The translations under genes and the position numbers were made by a program. Below are positions 5,772-12,026 of a DNA stretch of 12,373 bases, one piece after another; the first letter of the stretch is position 1, and every line of letters begins with the position of its first letter. Location: assembly GCA_021159105.1 (NCBI GenBank), contig JAGGSM010000299.1, positions 1 to 12,373 of the forward strand, written 5' to 3'. The DNA comes from Candidatus Bipolaricaulota bacterium (GTDB lineage Bacteria; Bipolaricaulota; Bipolaricaulia; UBA7950; UBA9294). The notes beneath the pieces are model-generated. The model did not search any database and had not been told where the DNA came from. It saw only the letters and a program-made list of their open reading frames with translations.

Positions 5772-6719
5772 TTGACAACACCATTTGAGAACAACCCAAT
5801 CTGCCACTTGCTCGGTATCCGCTACCCGATCTTCCTCGGGGGGATGGCGCACGTGTCGCGCGCCCCGCTCGTCGCTGCCGTCTCCGCTGCAGGGGGCTTG
5901 GGAATCATCGGCTCCGGCGGGATGCCACCGGACGTCCTCATAGAGCAGATCAGAGATGTTCGCACGCGGACCGACAGGCCATTCGGCGTCAACCTGATGC
6001 TGCTCGATCCCAACATCGAGGCACAGTTGGAGGTCGTGCTGCGCGAGCGGGTAACGATGGTGACGACCGGCGCGGGGAACCCTGCACCGTACATTCCAAA
6101 GCTTAGGGAGGCGGGGATCAAGGTCTTCCCCGTTGTCCCGGCGGTATCGCTGGCGCGGAGGATGGAACGAGCCGGTGCCGATGGGGTAATAGCCGAGGGG
6201 ACGGAGTCCGGGGGACACGTGGGAGAGGTGACGACGATCGTCCTCGTTCCGCAGGTGGTAGATGCCGTGAATATCCCAGTGATCGCTGCCGGAGGAATCG
6301 CCGATGGGCGAGGACTCGCCGCAGCGCTCGTCCTCGGGGCACGTGGAGTTCAGATGGGCACGCGCTTTCTCGCCTCGGTTGAGGCTCCAGCGCACGAGAA
6401 CTTCAAGACAGCCATCCTGAAGGCGAACGAACGCTCGACCCTCGTCACAGGTAGAAGCATCAACGCGCCGGTGCGCACGCTAGCGAACAAGATGAGCAAG
6501 CAGTTCGCCCTTTTTGAGAAGGAGGGTCGGCCACGCGAGGAGTTCGAGGTTCTGGCCGTCGGTGGGCTGCGCCGCGCAGTGTACGATGGTGACACCGAGA
6601 CCGGGTCGCTGATGGCCGGTCAGATCAGCGGGATGATCGACAAGATCGAGCCGGTGAAGGAGATCATCGATGAGATGGTCGCCACTGCGGCTAAGCTTCT
6701 CCCGGAGGAGATGCTGTAA
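5772..6719 (+). CDS. fabK: FabK-type enoyl-ACP reductase II (FMN-dependent; NMO-like fold)
   Basis: This 315-residue TIM-barrel flavoprotein belongs to the nitronate monooxygenase/2-oxoacid dioxygenase-like group. It looks closer to FabK, the enoyl-ACP reductase completing fatty-acid elongation, than to nitronate monooxygenases. FabK-like signs are the opening YPIFLGGMAHVSRAPLVAAV, VIAEGTESGGHVGE with the presumed active-site His149, the FMN-phosphate loop PVIAAGGIADGRG, VQMGTRFLASVEAP, and near the C-terminus GSLMAGQISGMI. The start is TTG at 5772, with GGAG 6 nt upstream; the nearest ATG (5756) is out of frame. It follows the transketolase half by 30 nt and precedes mutS2 by 3 nt. No other fatty-acid synthesis gene is nearby, so a nitronate monooxygenase role remains possible. 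Confidence 0.85.
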   Translation: MTTPFENNPICHLLGIRYPIFLGGMAHVSRAPLVAAVSAAGGLGIIGSGGMPPDVLIEQIRDVRTRTDRPFGVNLMLLDPNIEAQLEVVLRERVTMVTTGAGNPAPYIPKLREAGIKVFPVVPAVSLARRMERAGADGVIAEGTESGGHVGEVTTIVLVPQVVDAVNIPVIAAGGIADGRGLAAALVLGARGVQMGTRFLASVEAPAHENFKTAILKANERSTLVTGRSINAPVRTLANKMSKQFALFEKEGRPREEFEVLAVGGLRRAVYDGDTETGSLMAGQISGMIDKIEPVKEIIDEMVATAAKLLPEEML

Positions 6720-6722
6720 GGC

Positions 6723-9074
6723 GTGGCTGTCGCCAATGAAAAGACCCTGCACGACCTGGAGTTTGACCGCCTAAAGGGCGTGGTCAAGGCCTACGCCTCT
6801 TCATCTCTCGGCGAGGAAGCAATAGCCTCTCTCGAACCTACAACCGATCGCGATGCGATTCAGGCAGGAATGGCAGAGGTCGATGAAGCGATCTCTTACC
6901 TCAATCGCTACTCCCGCTTCTCCCTCGGCGGGGTGGAGGACATCGCCCCGCTGCTATCTCGCGCCGAGGAGCAGTCCTTCCTCGATGGGCAAGCGCTCCT
7001 CCTCGTCCTGCGCACGCTCGAATCCACGCAGCGCATCCGCACAAATCTCATGACCGCAGAGGAAGTCGACGTTCTCAAGCGCCACGCGCAGCGGCTGTTC
7101 GATGGCACGTCGCTTGCTAAGAGGATTCGCCGCGCGATCGATGAGGGGGGTGAGGTGCGCGATGACGCTTCGCCAACACTGCGTGATCTGACACGCAAGC
7201 GCCGGACGCTGGAAGCGCGGATCGAGAAGAAGCTGCGCACTACGATGGATCGCAACGCCGAGATGATCAGCGAAGCGGTGATCACCCGCCGCAACGGGCG
7301 GCTCGTCATCCCCATCAAGAGCGGGGCAATCGGTGACATGCAGGCGATCGTGCACGACCGCTCCGCTACCGGGCAGACCCTGTACGCCGAGCCGAGCGTA
7401 CTCGTCCCGGACAACAACATGCTGGCGCAGCTAGCAAGCCAGATCCGCGATGAACGAACGCGCATCCTGCGCGAGCTGACGGATGCGGTGGTGGAAAAGC
7501 GCACTCCGCTCCTGCGCGATCGCTCGATCCTCGCTCACATCGACTCCCTCTTTGCCCGCGGAGCCTACGCCATCTCCAACCGCTGCGCCTTTCCGCGCCT
7601 GGCGAACCGCATCGCGCTTCGGGACGCCCGCCACCCGCTGCTTGATGTGGACAAGGTGGTCCCGATATCGCTCTCCATCGGCGGAAGCCTGCGAATGACG
7701 GTGATCACCGGGCCGAATACGGGCGGTAAGACGGTGACGTTGAAGACGATCGGTTTGCTCACTCTCATGACGCAGTCGATCATCCCCATTCCCGCCTCAC
7801 CCGATTCAGAAATTCGCATCATGTCCAAGATACGAAGCGACATCGGGGACGAGCAGTCGATATCGCAGAACCTTTCTACCTTCTCCGCCCACATGCGTAA
7901 CATCGTCTCCATCCTGCGGGAGGCAGACGACGATTGCCTGATCCTCCTCGATGAGCTCGGTGCGGGGACCGATCCGCAGGAAGGAGCAGCGCTGGGCCTG
8001 GCGATCATCGAGGATCTTCTGGAGAGCGAGGCTCTCGTTGCCATCTCCACCCACCTCACGCCGCTCAAGTTCTTCGCCATCCGCCACCCAGAGGTGAAGA
8101 CGGCATCGATGGAGTTCGACGTGCGTACCCTTTCACCGACCTTCCGCGTGGTTGAGGGTGTCCCCGGCAGGAGCAACGCCTTTGTCATCGCCCAGCGCCT
8201 CGGCCTGCAACCGAACCTGGTGAAGCGCGCCCGGTCGTTCCTCTCTAAAGGGGAGATTCGCGCCGAGGACATCATCGAGGAGCTGCAGCGCGAGCGGCAG
8301 ACCATGCTCCGCCATCGGCGCAAGGCAGAGCAGGAGCTGGCGGAAGCGGAGAATCTGAAGCAAGCCTACCAGGAGAAGATAGAGGCGTTTGAGCAGGAGA
8401 AGGAAGGGACACTCTCATCGCGGACAAGAGAGCTGGATGCTTTCCTGCGTGACAGCCAGACGCAGGTGGAGAAGCTGCTGGCGCAGTTGAACGCTGCGCG
8501 TGACGAGGAAACAGCGCGGGCGACTTACCGCGAACTGGTGCGCATTCGGGAGGACCTGCAGGAGAAAGATCAACGTGTCACCTTGAGCGAGGCAGCGGCC
8601 CCGCCATCAGCGGACTGGCTAAGCGTGGGACAGATCGTGCACGTGCGCAGCGTGAACGCCGACGGGAAGGTGATGCACATTCTCCCGCACGGGAAGGTGA
8701 CGATCGACCTATCCGGGGTGCGCCTCACAACGGACGCAAGGGACATCGAACCTGCCAAGGGGCGGCATAGGAGGGATCGCGAAAGGCGAGAAGCGACTCG
8801 TGCGATCAGAACTCGCTCCAACAGCGTGCCGCTGCAGCTCAACGTGCGTGCGATGACGGTCGCCGAGGCGCTGCGCGATGTGGAGATCTACCTCGATCAG
8901 CTCCTCCTCTCAGACATCAAGCACGCCAGCATCCTGCACGGCAAGGGGACAGGCGCACTGCGGGACGCGATACGAAACTACCTGTCTTCCTGTTCATTCA
9001 TCACCTCCTACGGCCCGGGAACACCGAGGGAGGGAGGAGAGGGAGTCACCGTATTCACCATCGGAGGAGATTGA
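6723..9074 (+). CDS. mutS2: MutS2 family DNA-binding ATPase with C-terminal Smr domain
   Basis: The 783-residue length is typical of MutS2. This MutS paralogue lacks the mismatch-recognition domain; in characterised bacteria it acts in suppression of recombination or in rescue of collided ribosomes. Order: MutS core/lever region (about 1-300), ATPase with Walker A GPNTGGKT (330-337) and Walker B ILLDELGAGTDP (D410, E411), a charged coiled coil (about 510-610), a KOW-like segment (about 635-680), and the Smr domain (about 704-783). In the Smr domain HGKG is kept (739-742), but the motif usually written LDxR/H reads LNVRA, with Asn707 replacing the Asp linked to nuclease activity in MutS2 studies. 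The start is GTG, 3 nt after the fabK stop; GGAGGAG lies 12 nt before it, within the fabK end. This suggests translational coupling. Confidence 0.95.
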   Translation: MAVANEKTLHDLEFDRLKGVVKAYASSSLGEEAIASLEPTTDRDAIQAGMAEVDEAISYLNRYSRFSLGGVEDIAPLLSRAEEQSFLDGQALLLVLRTLESTQRIRTNLMTAEEVDVLKRHAQRLFDGTSLAKRIRRAIDEGGEVRDDASPTLRDLTRKRRTLEARIEKKLRTTMDRNAEMISEAVITRRNGRLVIPIKSGAIGDMQAIVHDRSATGQTLYAEPSVLVPDNNMLAQLASQIRDERTRILRELTDAVVEKRTPLLRDRSILAHIDSLFARGAYAISNRCAFPRLANRIALRDARHPLLDVDKVVPISLSIGGSLRMTVITGPNTGGKTVTLKTIGLLTLMTQSIIPIPASPDSEIRIMSKIRSDIGDEQSISQNLSTFSAHMRNIVSILREADDDCLILLDELGAGTDPQEGAALGLAIIEDLLESEALVAISTHLTPLKFFAIRHPEVKTASMEFDVRTLSPTFRVVEGVPGRSNAFVIAQRLGLQPNLVKRARSFLSKGEIRAEDIIEELQRERQTMLRHRRKAEQELAEAENLKQAYQEKIEAFEQEKEGTLSSRTRELDAFLRDSQTQVEKLLAQLNAARDEETARATYRELVRIREDLQEKDQRVTLSEAAAPPSADWLSVGQIVHVRSVNADGKVMHILPHGKVTIDLSGVRLTTDARDIEPAKGRHRRDRERREATRAIRTRSNSVPLQLNVRAMTVAEALRDVEIYLDQLLLSDIKHASILHGKGTGALRDAIRNYLSSCSFITSYGPGTPREGGEGVTVFTIGGD

Positions 9075-9305
9075 CGAGTCAAGAGTAACAAGTCTAGGTT
9101 TGATTCATTGTCGGCTTGCGACGGGGTAGTTCATTAACGCGTGACATGACAGGCCAACAAGCACAATTCCTTCTTTCGTAGCATGGCAGTCCTGTTCGCT
9201 TCTCAAGACAGGCAGACTGCCACGTTGAAGCATATCCTGCAGCACAAACACAACGTCGCACTCAAGGTGCAACGCCACATGAGCATAATGAAGGTGCCGG
9301 GACAA
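9075..9305. other. Non-coding gap between mutS2 and spoVG, holding two hairpins
   Basis: No convincing gene. A minus-strand open frame spans much of it but resembles no family I know and coincides with inverted repeats. Two structures stand out. One is TGGCAGT plus CCTGT pairing with ACAGG plus ACTGCCA across a 3-nt bulge (9184-9222). The other is CGTCGCAC-5 nt-GTGCAACG (9254-9274), a mutated inverted copy of the hairpin found at 10083-10103. GGCCAACAAG near 9152 resembles the reverse complement of the TTGGCC tail of that family. This may be a decayed composite of the repeats further right. No T tract is present for an intrinsic terminator. Confidence 0.5.
9254..9274 (-). repeat. Degenerate family-B hairpin, inverted copy (B3)
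   Basis: On the minus strand this reads CGTTGCAC-CTTGA-GTGCGACG. It differs from the element at 10083-10103 at two positions, one in the loop and one in the distal arm, and is inverted relative to it. The surrounding sequence is less conserved. Confidence 0.5.
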
Positions 9306-9315
9306 TTGACCAAGA

Positions 9316-9344
9316 TTGAAACTGCAGACAATCTTTGCTAATAT
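9316..9344 (+). promoter_or_regulatory. Promoter of spoVG-tRNA-Gln
   Basis: TTGAAA (9316-9321) and TAATAT (9339-9344) are separated by 17 nt, with an extended -10 TG at 9336-9337. The predicted start is near 9351, giving a leader of about 31 nt to the spoVG ATG. No promoter is needed or visible before tRNA-Gln, so this one probably serves both. Confidence 0.7.
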
Positions 9345-9381
9345 CGGTTTTGCATAAGCCTAACACAGAGGGAGCCGAGGG

Positions 9382-9696
9382 ATGGAGATAACGAAGGTGG
9401 AGATCCGGCCGATGCACAGTGAGGGCAATCTGAAGGCCTTCTGTTCGGTCATCTTCGATGAAGTGTTTATCATCCATAGCGTCAAGGTGATTCAAGGGAA
9501 GAAAGAGCTATTCGTCGCCATGCCCAGCCGGGAAGTGAAGAACGGCGAGTTCCGTGACACCGCTCATCCGATTGACAATGAATTTCGCTTGAAGCTGGAA
9601 CAGGCGGTCCTGGAAAAATACAGGGAAGTCGTTGGAGAAGAAGAAACGCCCGTAGTCGTCTCAAGCGACATCCCAACAGAAGATCTAGTCTTTTAG
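9382..9696 (+). CDS. spoVG: SpoVG family RNA/DNA-binding regulator
   Basis: The 104-residue product is a full-length SpoVG. It has the N-terminal MEITKVEIRP strand, EGNLKAFCSVIFDEVFIIH, the signature VIQGKKELFVAMPSRE followed by GEFRDTAHPI, and a C-terminal helix EQAVLEKYREVV with an acidic tail. SpoVG proteins are small dimeric nucleic-acid-binding regulators found far beyond spore formers, so this does not show that the host sporulates. AGAGGGAG (9367-9374) sits 7 nt before the ATG. Its TAG stop (9694-9696) forms the first three nucleotides of the following tRNA-Gln, so message and tRNA share bases and 5' processing of the tRNA would cut the mRNA at its stop codon. Family assignment is strong; the regulated targets are unknown. 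Confidence 0.93.
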   Translation: MEITKVEIRPMHSEGNLKAFCSVIFDEVFIIHSVKVIQGKKELFVAMPSREVKNGEFRDTAHPIDNEFRLKLEQAVLEKYREVVGEEETPVVVSSDIPTEDLVF

Positions 9697-9764
9697 GGCG
9701 TAGCCAAGCGGTAAGGCACCGGCCTTTGGCGCCGTGATCGGAGGTTCGAATCCTCCCGCCCTAA
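9694..9764 (+). tRNA. tRNA-Gln (anticodon TTG)
   Basis: The acceptor TAGGGCG (9694-9700) pairs with CGCCCTA (9757-9763), and the discriminator is A9764. The D arm is GCCAAGCGGTAAGGC. The anticodon loop CTTTGGC (9724-9730) carries TTG at 9726-9728. The T arm is GGAGG-TTCGAAT-CCTCC. CCA is not encoded. The T1-A72 start is typical of tRNA-Gln. Two oddities are a C-T mismatch at the outermost anticodon-stem pair (27-43) and discriminator A rather than the usual G. The 5' end overlaps the spoVG stop codon. A short T run (9771-9775) follows. Confidence 0.92.
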
Positions 9765-9793
9765 CTTCCTTTTTCCGTGCTTATGATCCAAGA

Positions 9794-9822
9794 ACAACGT
9801 GGTAGACAAGCTCCCACGCTAC
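9794..9822 (+). repeat. Family-A hairpin element, copy A1
   Basis: A 29-nt element beginning ACAACGTGG and ending CTCCCACGCTAC, able to form a stem of about 8 bp (CGTGGTAG with CTCCCACG, one mismatch) around loop ACAAG. It differs from A3 (10028-10056) at one base. It lies 30 nt downstream of tRNA-Gln. Confidence 0.75.
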
Positions 9823-9884
9823 AACGGCTACGACAGCAACCAGGGCTACACAGGCGACAACACATCCATGACACCAAATCGTAT

Positions 9885-9913
9885 GTGGCGTGGTAGCTTG
9901 TCTACCACGTTAT
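9885..9913 (-). repeat. Family-A hairpin element, inverted copy A2
   Basis: This is the reverse complement of the same 29-nt element, matching A1 at 26 of 29 positions. Its own stem is perfect: CGTGGTAG-CTTGT-CTACCACG on the plus strand. Relative to A1, compensating bases on both arms keep pairing, which suggests selection for, or copying of, the folded form. Confidence 0.75.
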
Positions 9914-9914
9914 A

Positions 9915-9979
9915 GTTGCACCTTGCCTGCCTGTGCGTGGTCGCACGCAGACAGGTGTGCAACGTCATGCGTTGGCCCA
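9915..9979 (+). repeat. Family-B element, copy B1, with nested hairpin
   Basis: The outer arms GTTGCAC (9915-9921) and GTGCAAC (9957-9963) enclose a second hairpin in which CCTG.CTG.GCGTG pairs with CACGC..ACAGG. A tail of GCGTTGGCCCA follows (9969-9979). B2 at 10083-10118 has the same outer arms and nearly the same tail but only a 5-nt loop, so B1 looks like B2 with extra sequence in its loop. Confidence 0.6.
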
Positions 9980-10027
9980 GATACGCGTCCTGTTGCCAGA
10001 TCAGCGCGGGCTTCTTCTAAACCCTAA

Positions 10028-10056
10028 ACAACGTGGGAGACAAGCTCCCACGCTAC
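10028..10056 (+). repeat. Family-A hairpin element, copy A3
   Basis: This 29-nt element has a perfect 8-bp stem, CGTGGGAG-ACAAG-CTCCCACG, and matches A1 at 28 of 29 positions in the same orientation. Between A1 and A3 lie A2 and B1; about 26 nt after A3 comes B2. Confidence 0.75.
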
Positions 10057-10074
10057 GGATGAGCTGCTGTTATC

Positions 10075-10290
10075 TTGTGTAGCGTTGCACCTTGTGTGCA
10101 ACGTTGCGTGTTGGCCCAAAAACTCGGATTTGAGGAACGTATTAAGGGCGATCATCATATTTTTACGAATAGGCACGTAGAAGAGATTCTCAATTTACAG
10201 CCCAAGAACGGCAAGGGCAAACCCTACCAGGTGAAGCAGGTGCGTGGAGTGATCGTGAAATACGATCTGACTTTGGAGGATCGATCATGA
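10075..10290 (+). CDS. hicA: HicA family toxin, N-terminally truncated
   Basis: The C-terminal portion is a clear HicA toxin, a small mRNA interferase with a double-stranded-RNA-binding fold. It shows QKLGFEERIKGDHHIF, with the catalytic-type His in the G(S/D)H motif, then EEILNLQPKNGKGKPYQVKQVR and a final helix. In this HicA subtype about 30 residues normally precede the LGF segment. Here that part is replaced by codons running through hairpin element B2 (10083-10118): the frame from the TTG at 10075 reads MCSVAPCVQRCV, unlike any HicA. GTG at 10108 and TTG at 10111 are other possible starts; none has a good ribosome-binding site. It overlaps hicB by ATGA. The toxin has probably lost its first strand/helix and may be inactive, in which case this is a pseudogene. 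Confidence 0.7.
   Translation: MCSVAPCVQRCVLAQKLGFEERIKGDHHIFTNRHVEEILNLQPKNGKGKPYQVKQVRGVIVKYDLTLEDRS
10083..10118 (+). repeat. Family-B hairpin element, copy B2, abutting truncated hicA
   Basis: A perfect 8-bp stem CGTTGCAC-CTTGT-GTGCAACG (10083-10103) is followed by TTGCGTGTTGGCCCA (10104-10118). B1 has the same arms, a longer loop and a similar GCGTTGGCCCA tail. Recognisable HicA coding sequence starts exactly at the end of this tail, which places the element boundary near 10115-10120. Confidence 0.65.
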
Positions 10291-10499
10291 ATACGAAGTA
10301 CGAAATTATCATCTTCTGGAGCGCAGAGGACAATGCGTTTATCGCCGAAGTCCCAGAACTCCCAGGGTGTATGGCTGACGGTGATAGCTATCAAGAGGCC
10401 CTTTCGAATGCCGAGCAGATCATTCAGGAATGGATAGATACCGCAACCGAATTAGGAAGACCGATACCGGAGCCAAAAGGTCGGCTTACTTACGCTTAG
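10287..10499 (+). CDS. hicB: HicB family antitoxin
   Basis: The 70-residue HicB-type antitoxin has the typical partial RNase H-like fold: an N-terminal strand YEIIIFWSAEDNAFIAEVPELPGC, then ADGDSYQEALSNAEQIIQEWIDTATELGRPIPEP and a short KGRLTYA end. HicB binds and neutralises HicA. This short form has no C-terminal DNA-binding (HTH or RHH) domain. The ATG overlaps the hicA stop as ATGA, the normal coupling for this toxin-antitoxin pair, with GGAGGATCG just upstream. The antitoxin looks intact although its toxin is truncated, consistent with harmless persistence of an orphaned antitoxin. Confidence 0.9.
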   Translation: MNTKYEIIIFWSAEDNAFIAEVPELPGCMADGDSYQEALSNAEQIIQEWIDTATELGRPIPEPKGRLTYA

Positions 10500-10657
10500 A
10501 AGAGTGGGAGCAGGTTCTCTGTAGCGGATCAGGCCTTGACTATTGGCAACGCTTGGAAACTGAACCCTGCACCGCTTGGTTCTTGACCCGCTCCGCGTCC
10601 TGGGTACCGATAGAACGACAACTAAAGGAGTATCAGTGGCACAGCTATCTATTTAGG

Positions 10658-10683
10658 GGTTCCTTGTCGTTTCGAGTGGGTAA
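10658..10683 (+). repeat. ISL3 left terminal inverted repeat
   Basis: Begins GGTTCCTTGTC and ends CGAGTGGGTAA. It matches the reverse complement of 12001-12026 at 25 of 26 positions; the difference is G versus A at position 12. Confidence 0.9.
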
Positions 10684-10740
10684 ATGGGGCTAAGGCATTG
10701 TATTCTTGTGCTGGAATATCATCGTCTTAGGAGGGAACTA

Positions 10741-11988
10741 ATGCGGATGAATACCCTGTTTGAGAAAGCGCTTGCCATCGAACCGCCCTGGTTCATCAAG
10801 GAGATTCGCTTTGACGAAGGTCAGAAGCAACTCGACATTTTCATTGATTTTCGCCGAGGGGCCACCTTTGTCTACGAGGACGAGGAATCGGGGAGCAAGG
10901 GTGAATTCAAGGTCTACGACACCGTCAACAAGATATGGCGACACTTAAACTTCTTCGAACATGAATGCCGCTTGCACTGTCGCACCCCAAGAGTGAAGAC
11001 CGATGAGGGGAAGGTCCGGCTCATCACCCCTCCCTGGGCCGGACTGAACAGCGGATTCACCCTTCTCTTTGAAGCACTCATTCTGCAACTGTGCTCACAC
11101 ATGCCGGTGCACGATGTAGGGCGAATAATCGGGGAGACGGATGCCAAGCTATGGAGACTGTTAGAGAGTTACACCGAGCGAGGGCGGAAAGAGACTGACT
11201 GGTCCGAGGTGAATACTGTAGGGATGGACGAGACCAGCCGGGCCAAGGGGCACGAGTATATCACCCTCTTTGTGGACATGGGAGAGAAGCGAACGCTCCA
11301 TGTTGCTGAAGGCAAAGGGAGCGAGACAGTGAAAGAATTCGCGGGTGAGTTGGCCAAGCGTGATATTGAGCCAACACAGGTAAAGCAGGTCAGCTGCGAT
11401 ATGTCACCTGCATTCATTAAAGGGGTGAGGGAGAACTTACCCCAAGCGGAGATCACCTTTGACAAGTTCCATATCTTGAAAGTGATCAATGATGCGGTAG
11501 ATGCAGTCAGGAAGGCGGAAGTAAAAGAGAATCCGCTGCTCAAGGGAGAGAAGTATCTGGTCCTGAAGAACCGTAGTAATCTCAGCACAAAACAGAGGGA
11601 AACCCTAGCATCTCTTGAAGTCCCCAAGCTCAATCTCAAGACGATCCGAGCGCTCCACATCAGGGAGAACTTTCAGGAGATCTACAACGCCTGTTCACTG
11701 TCCGGTTTTGTCATCCTGCTCAAGAAATGGTATTGGTGGGCAACGCATTCCCGCCTAGAGCCAATGCGGAAAGCTGCCCATACGATCAAGAGGCATTGGG
11801 AGGGAGTCATCAACTGGAAGCGATTTCAGATTAACAATGGCCTATTGGAAGGGCTGAATTCATTGATTCAGGCTGCCAAAGCAAAGGCCAGAGGGTACCG
11901 CACCGCCAGGAACTTCAAAATCATCGTGTACCTTCTTACAGGCAAACTGAATTTCAGGAAGATCAACCCGCACTTTGTACCCGTTTGA
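10741..11988 (+). CDS. ISL3-family transposase
   Basis: The 415-residue transposase starts at the ATG at 10741, 3-10 nt after the AGGAGGGA sequence; upstream in-frame codons are rejected because they run back toward the IS end. The N-terminal region contains VYDT..KIWRHLNFFEHECRL and TPRVKTDEG.....PPWA, the landmarks around the ISL3 zinc-binding segment. An HTH-like VHDVGRIIGETDAKLWRLL follows. The DDE catalytic domain has D163 in VGMDETS, D220 in VSCDMSPAFIKGV with nearby FDKFHILK, and E370 in LEGLNSLIQAAKAKARGYR. The reading frame is intact, so it could be active. Oddly, the Cys pairs usually seen before VYDT and after PRV are absent, so the zinc finger seems lost or replaced. Confidence 0.92.
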   Translation: MRMNTLFEKALAIEPPWFIKEIRFDEGQKQLDIFIDFRRGATFVYEDEESGSKGEFKVYDTVNKIWRHLNFFEHECRLHCRTPRVKTDEGKVRLITPPWAGLNSGFTLLFEALILQLCSHMPVHDVGRIIGETDAKLWRLLESYTERGRKETDWSEVNTVGMDETSRAKGHEYITLFVDMGEKRTLHVAEGKGSETVKEFAGELAKRDIEPTQVKQVSCDMSPAFIKGVRENLPQAEITFDKFHILKVINDAVDAVRKAEVKENPLLKGEKYLVLKNRSNLSTKQRETLASLEVPKLNLKTIRALHIRENFQEIYNACSLSGFVILLKKWYWWATHSRLEPMRKAAHTIKRHWEGVINWKRFQINNGLLEGLNSLIQAAKAKARGYRTARNFKIIVYLLTGKLNFRKINPHFVPV

Positions 11989-12000
11989 GATTAGGAGGCC

Positions 12001-12026
12001 TTACCCACTCGAAATGACAAGGAACC
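12001..12026 (-). repeat. ISL3 right terminal inverted repeat
   Basis: TTACCCACTCG...GGAACC is the reverse complement of the left repeat with one mismatch. It starts 12 nt after the transposase stop. The ATG at 12014-12016 within it opens the reading frame that runs to the window end. Confidence 0.9.

Larger units (their letters stand above)
10658..12026 (+). mobile_element. ISL3-family insertion sequence, complete, 1369 bp
   Basis: The element is bounded by 26-bp inverted repeats with one mismatch (10658-10683 and 12001-12026) and carries a single full-length ISL3-type transposase. Size and GG-starting ends fit the family. ISL3 elements usually make 8-bp target duplications. The flanking octamers here, TATTTAGG on the left and AGTCTTGT on the right, do not match. 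That implies rearrangement after insertion, or a deletion beside the element. Left flank 10500-10657 contains no recognisable gene. Confidence 0.88.

Noticed and set aside
9105..9305. 66-codon minus-strand open frame between mutS2 and spoVG
   Set aside because: No recognisable family, no ribosome-binding site, and it coincides with two inverted-repeat structures.
9794..10118. CRISPR array suggested by repeated short sequences
   Set aside because: Copies occur in both orientations with irregular spacing, two different families are interleaved, and no cas gene is present.
10624..10656. Possible start of a gene interrupted by the IS (AAAGGAG, then GTG at 10636)
   Set aside because: Only six codons before a TAG, and without a target duplication it cannot be joined to the frame on the right of the IS.
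10430..10693. 87-codon plus-strand open frame after hicB
   Set aside because: It overlaps the end of hicB in another frame and crosses the left IS terminus, so it cannot be an ancestral gene; no family resemblance.
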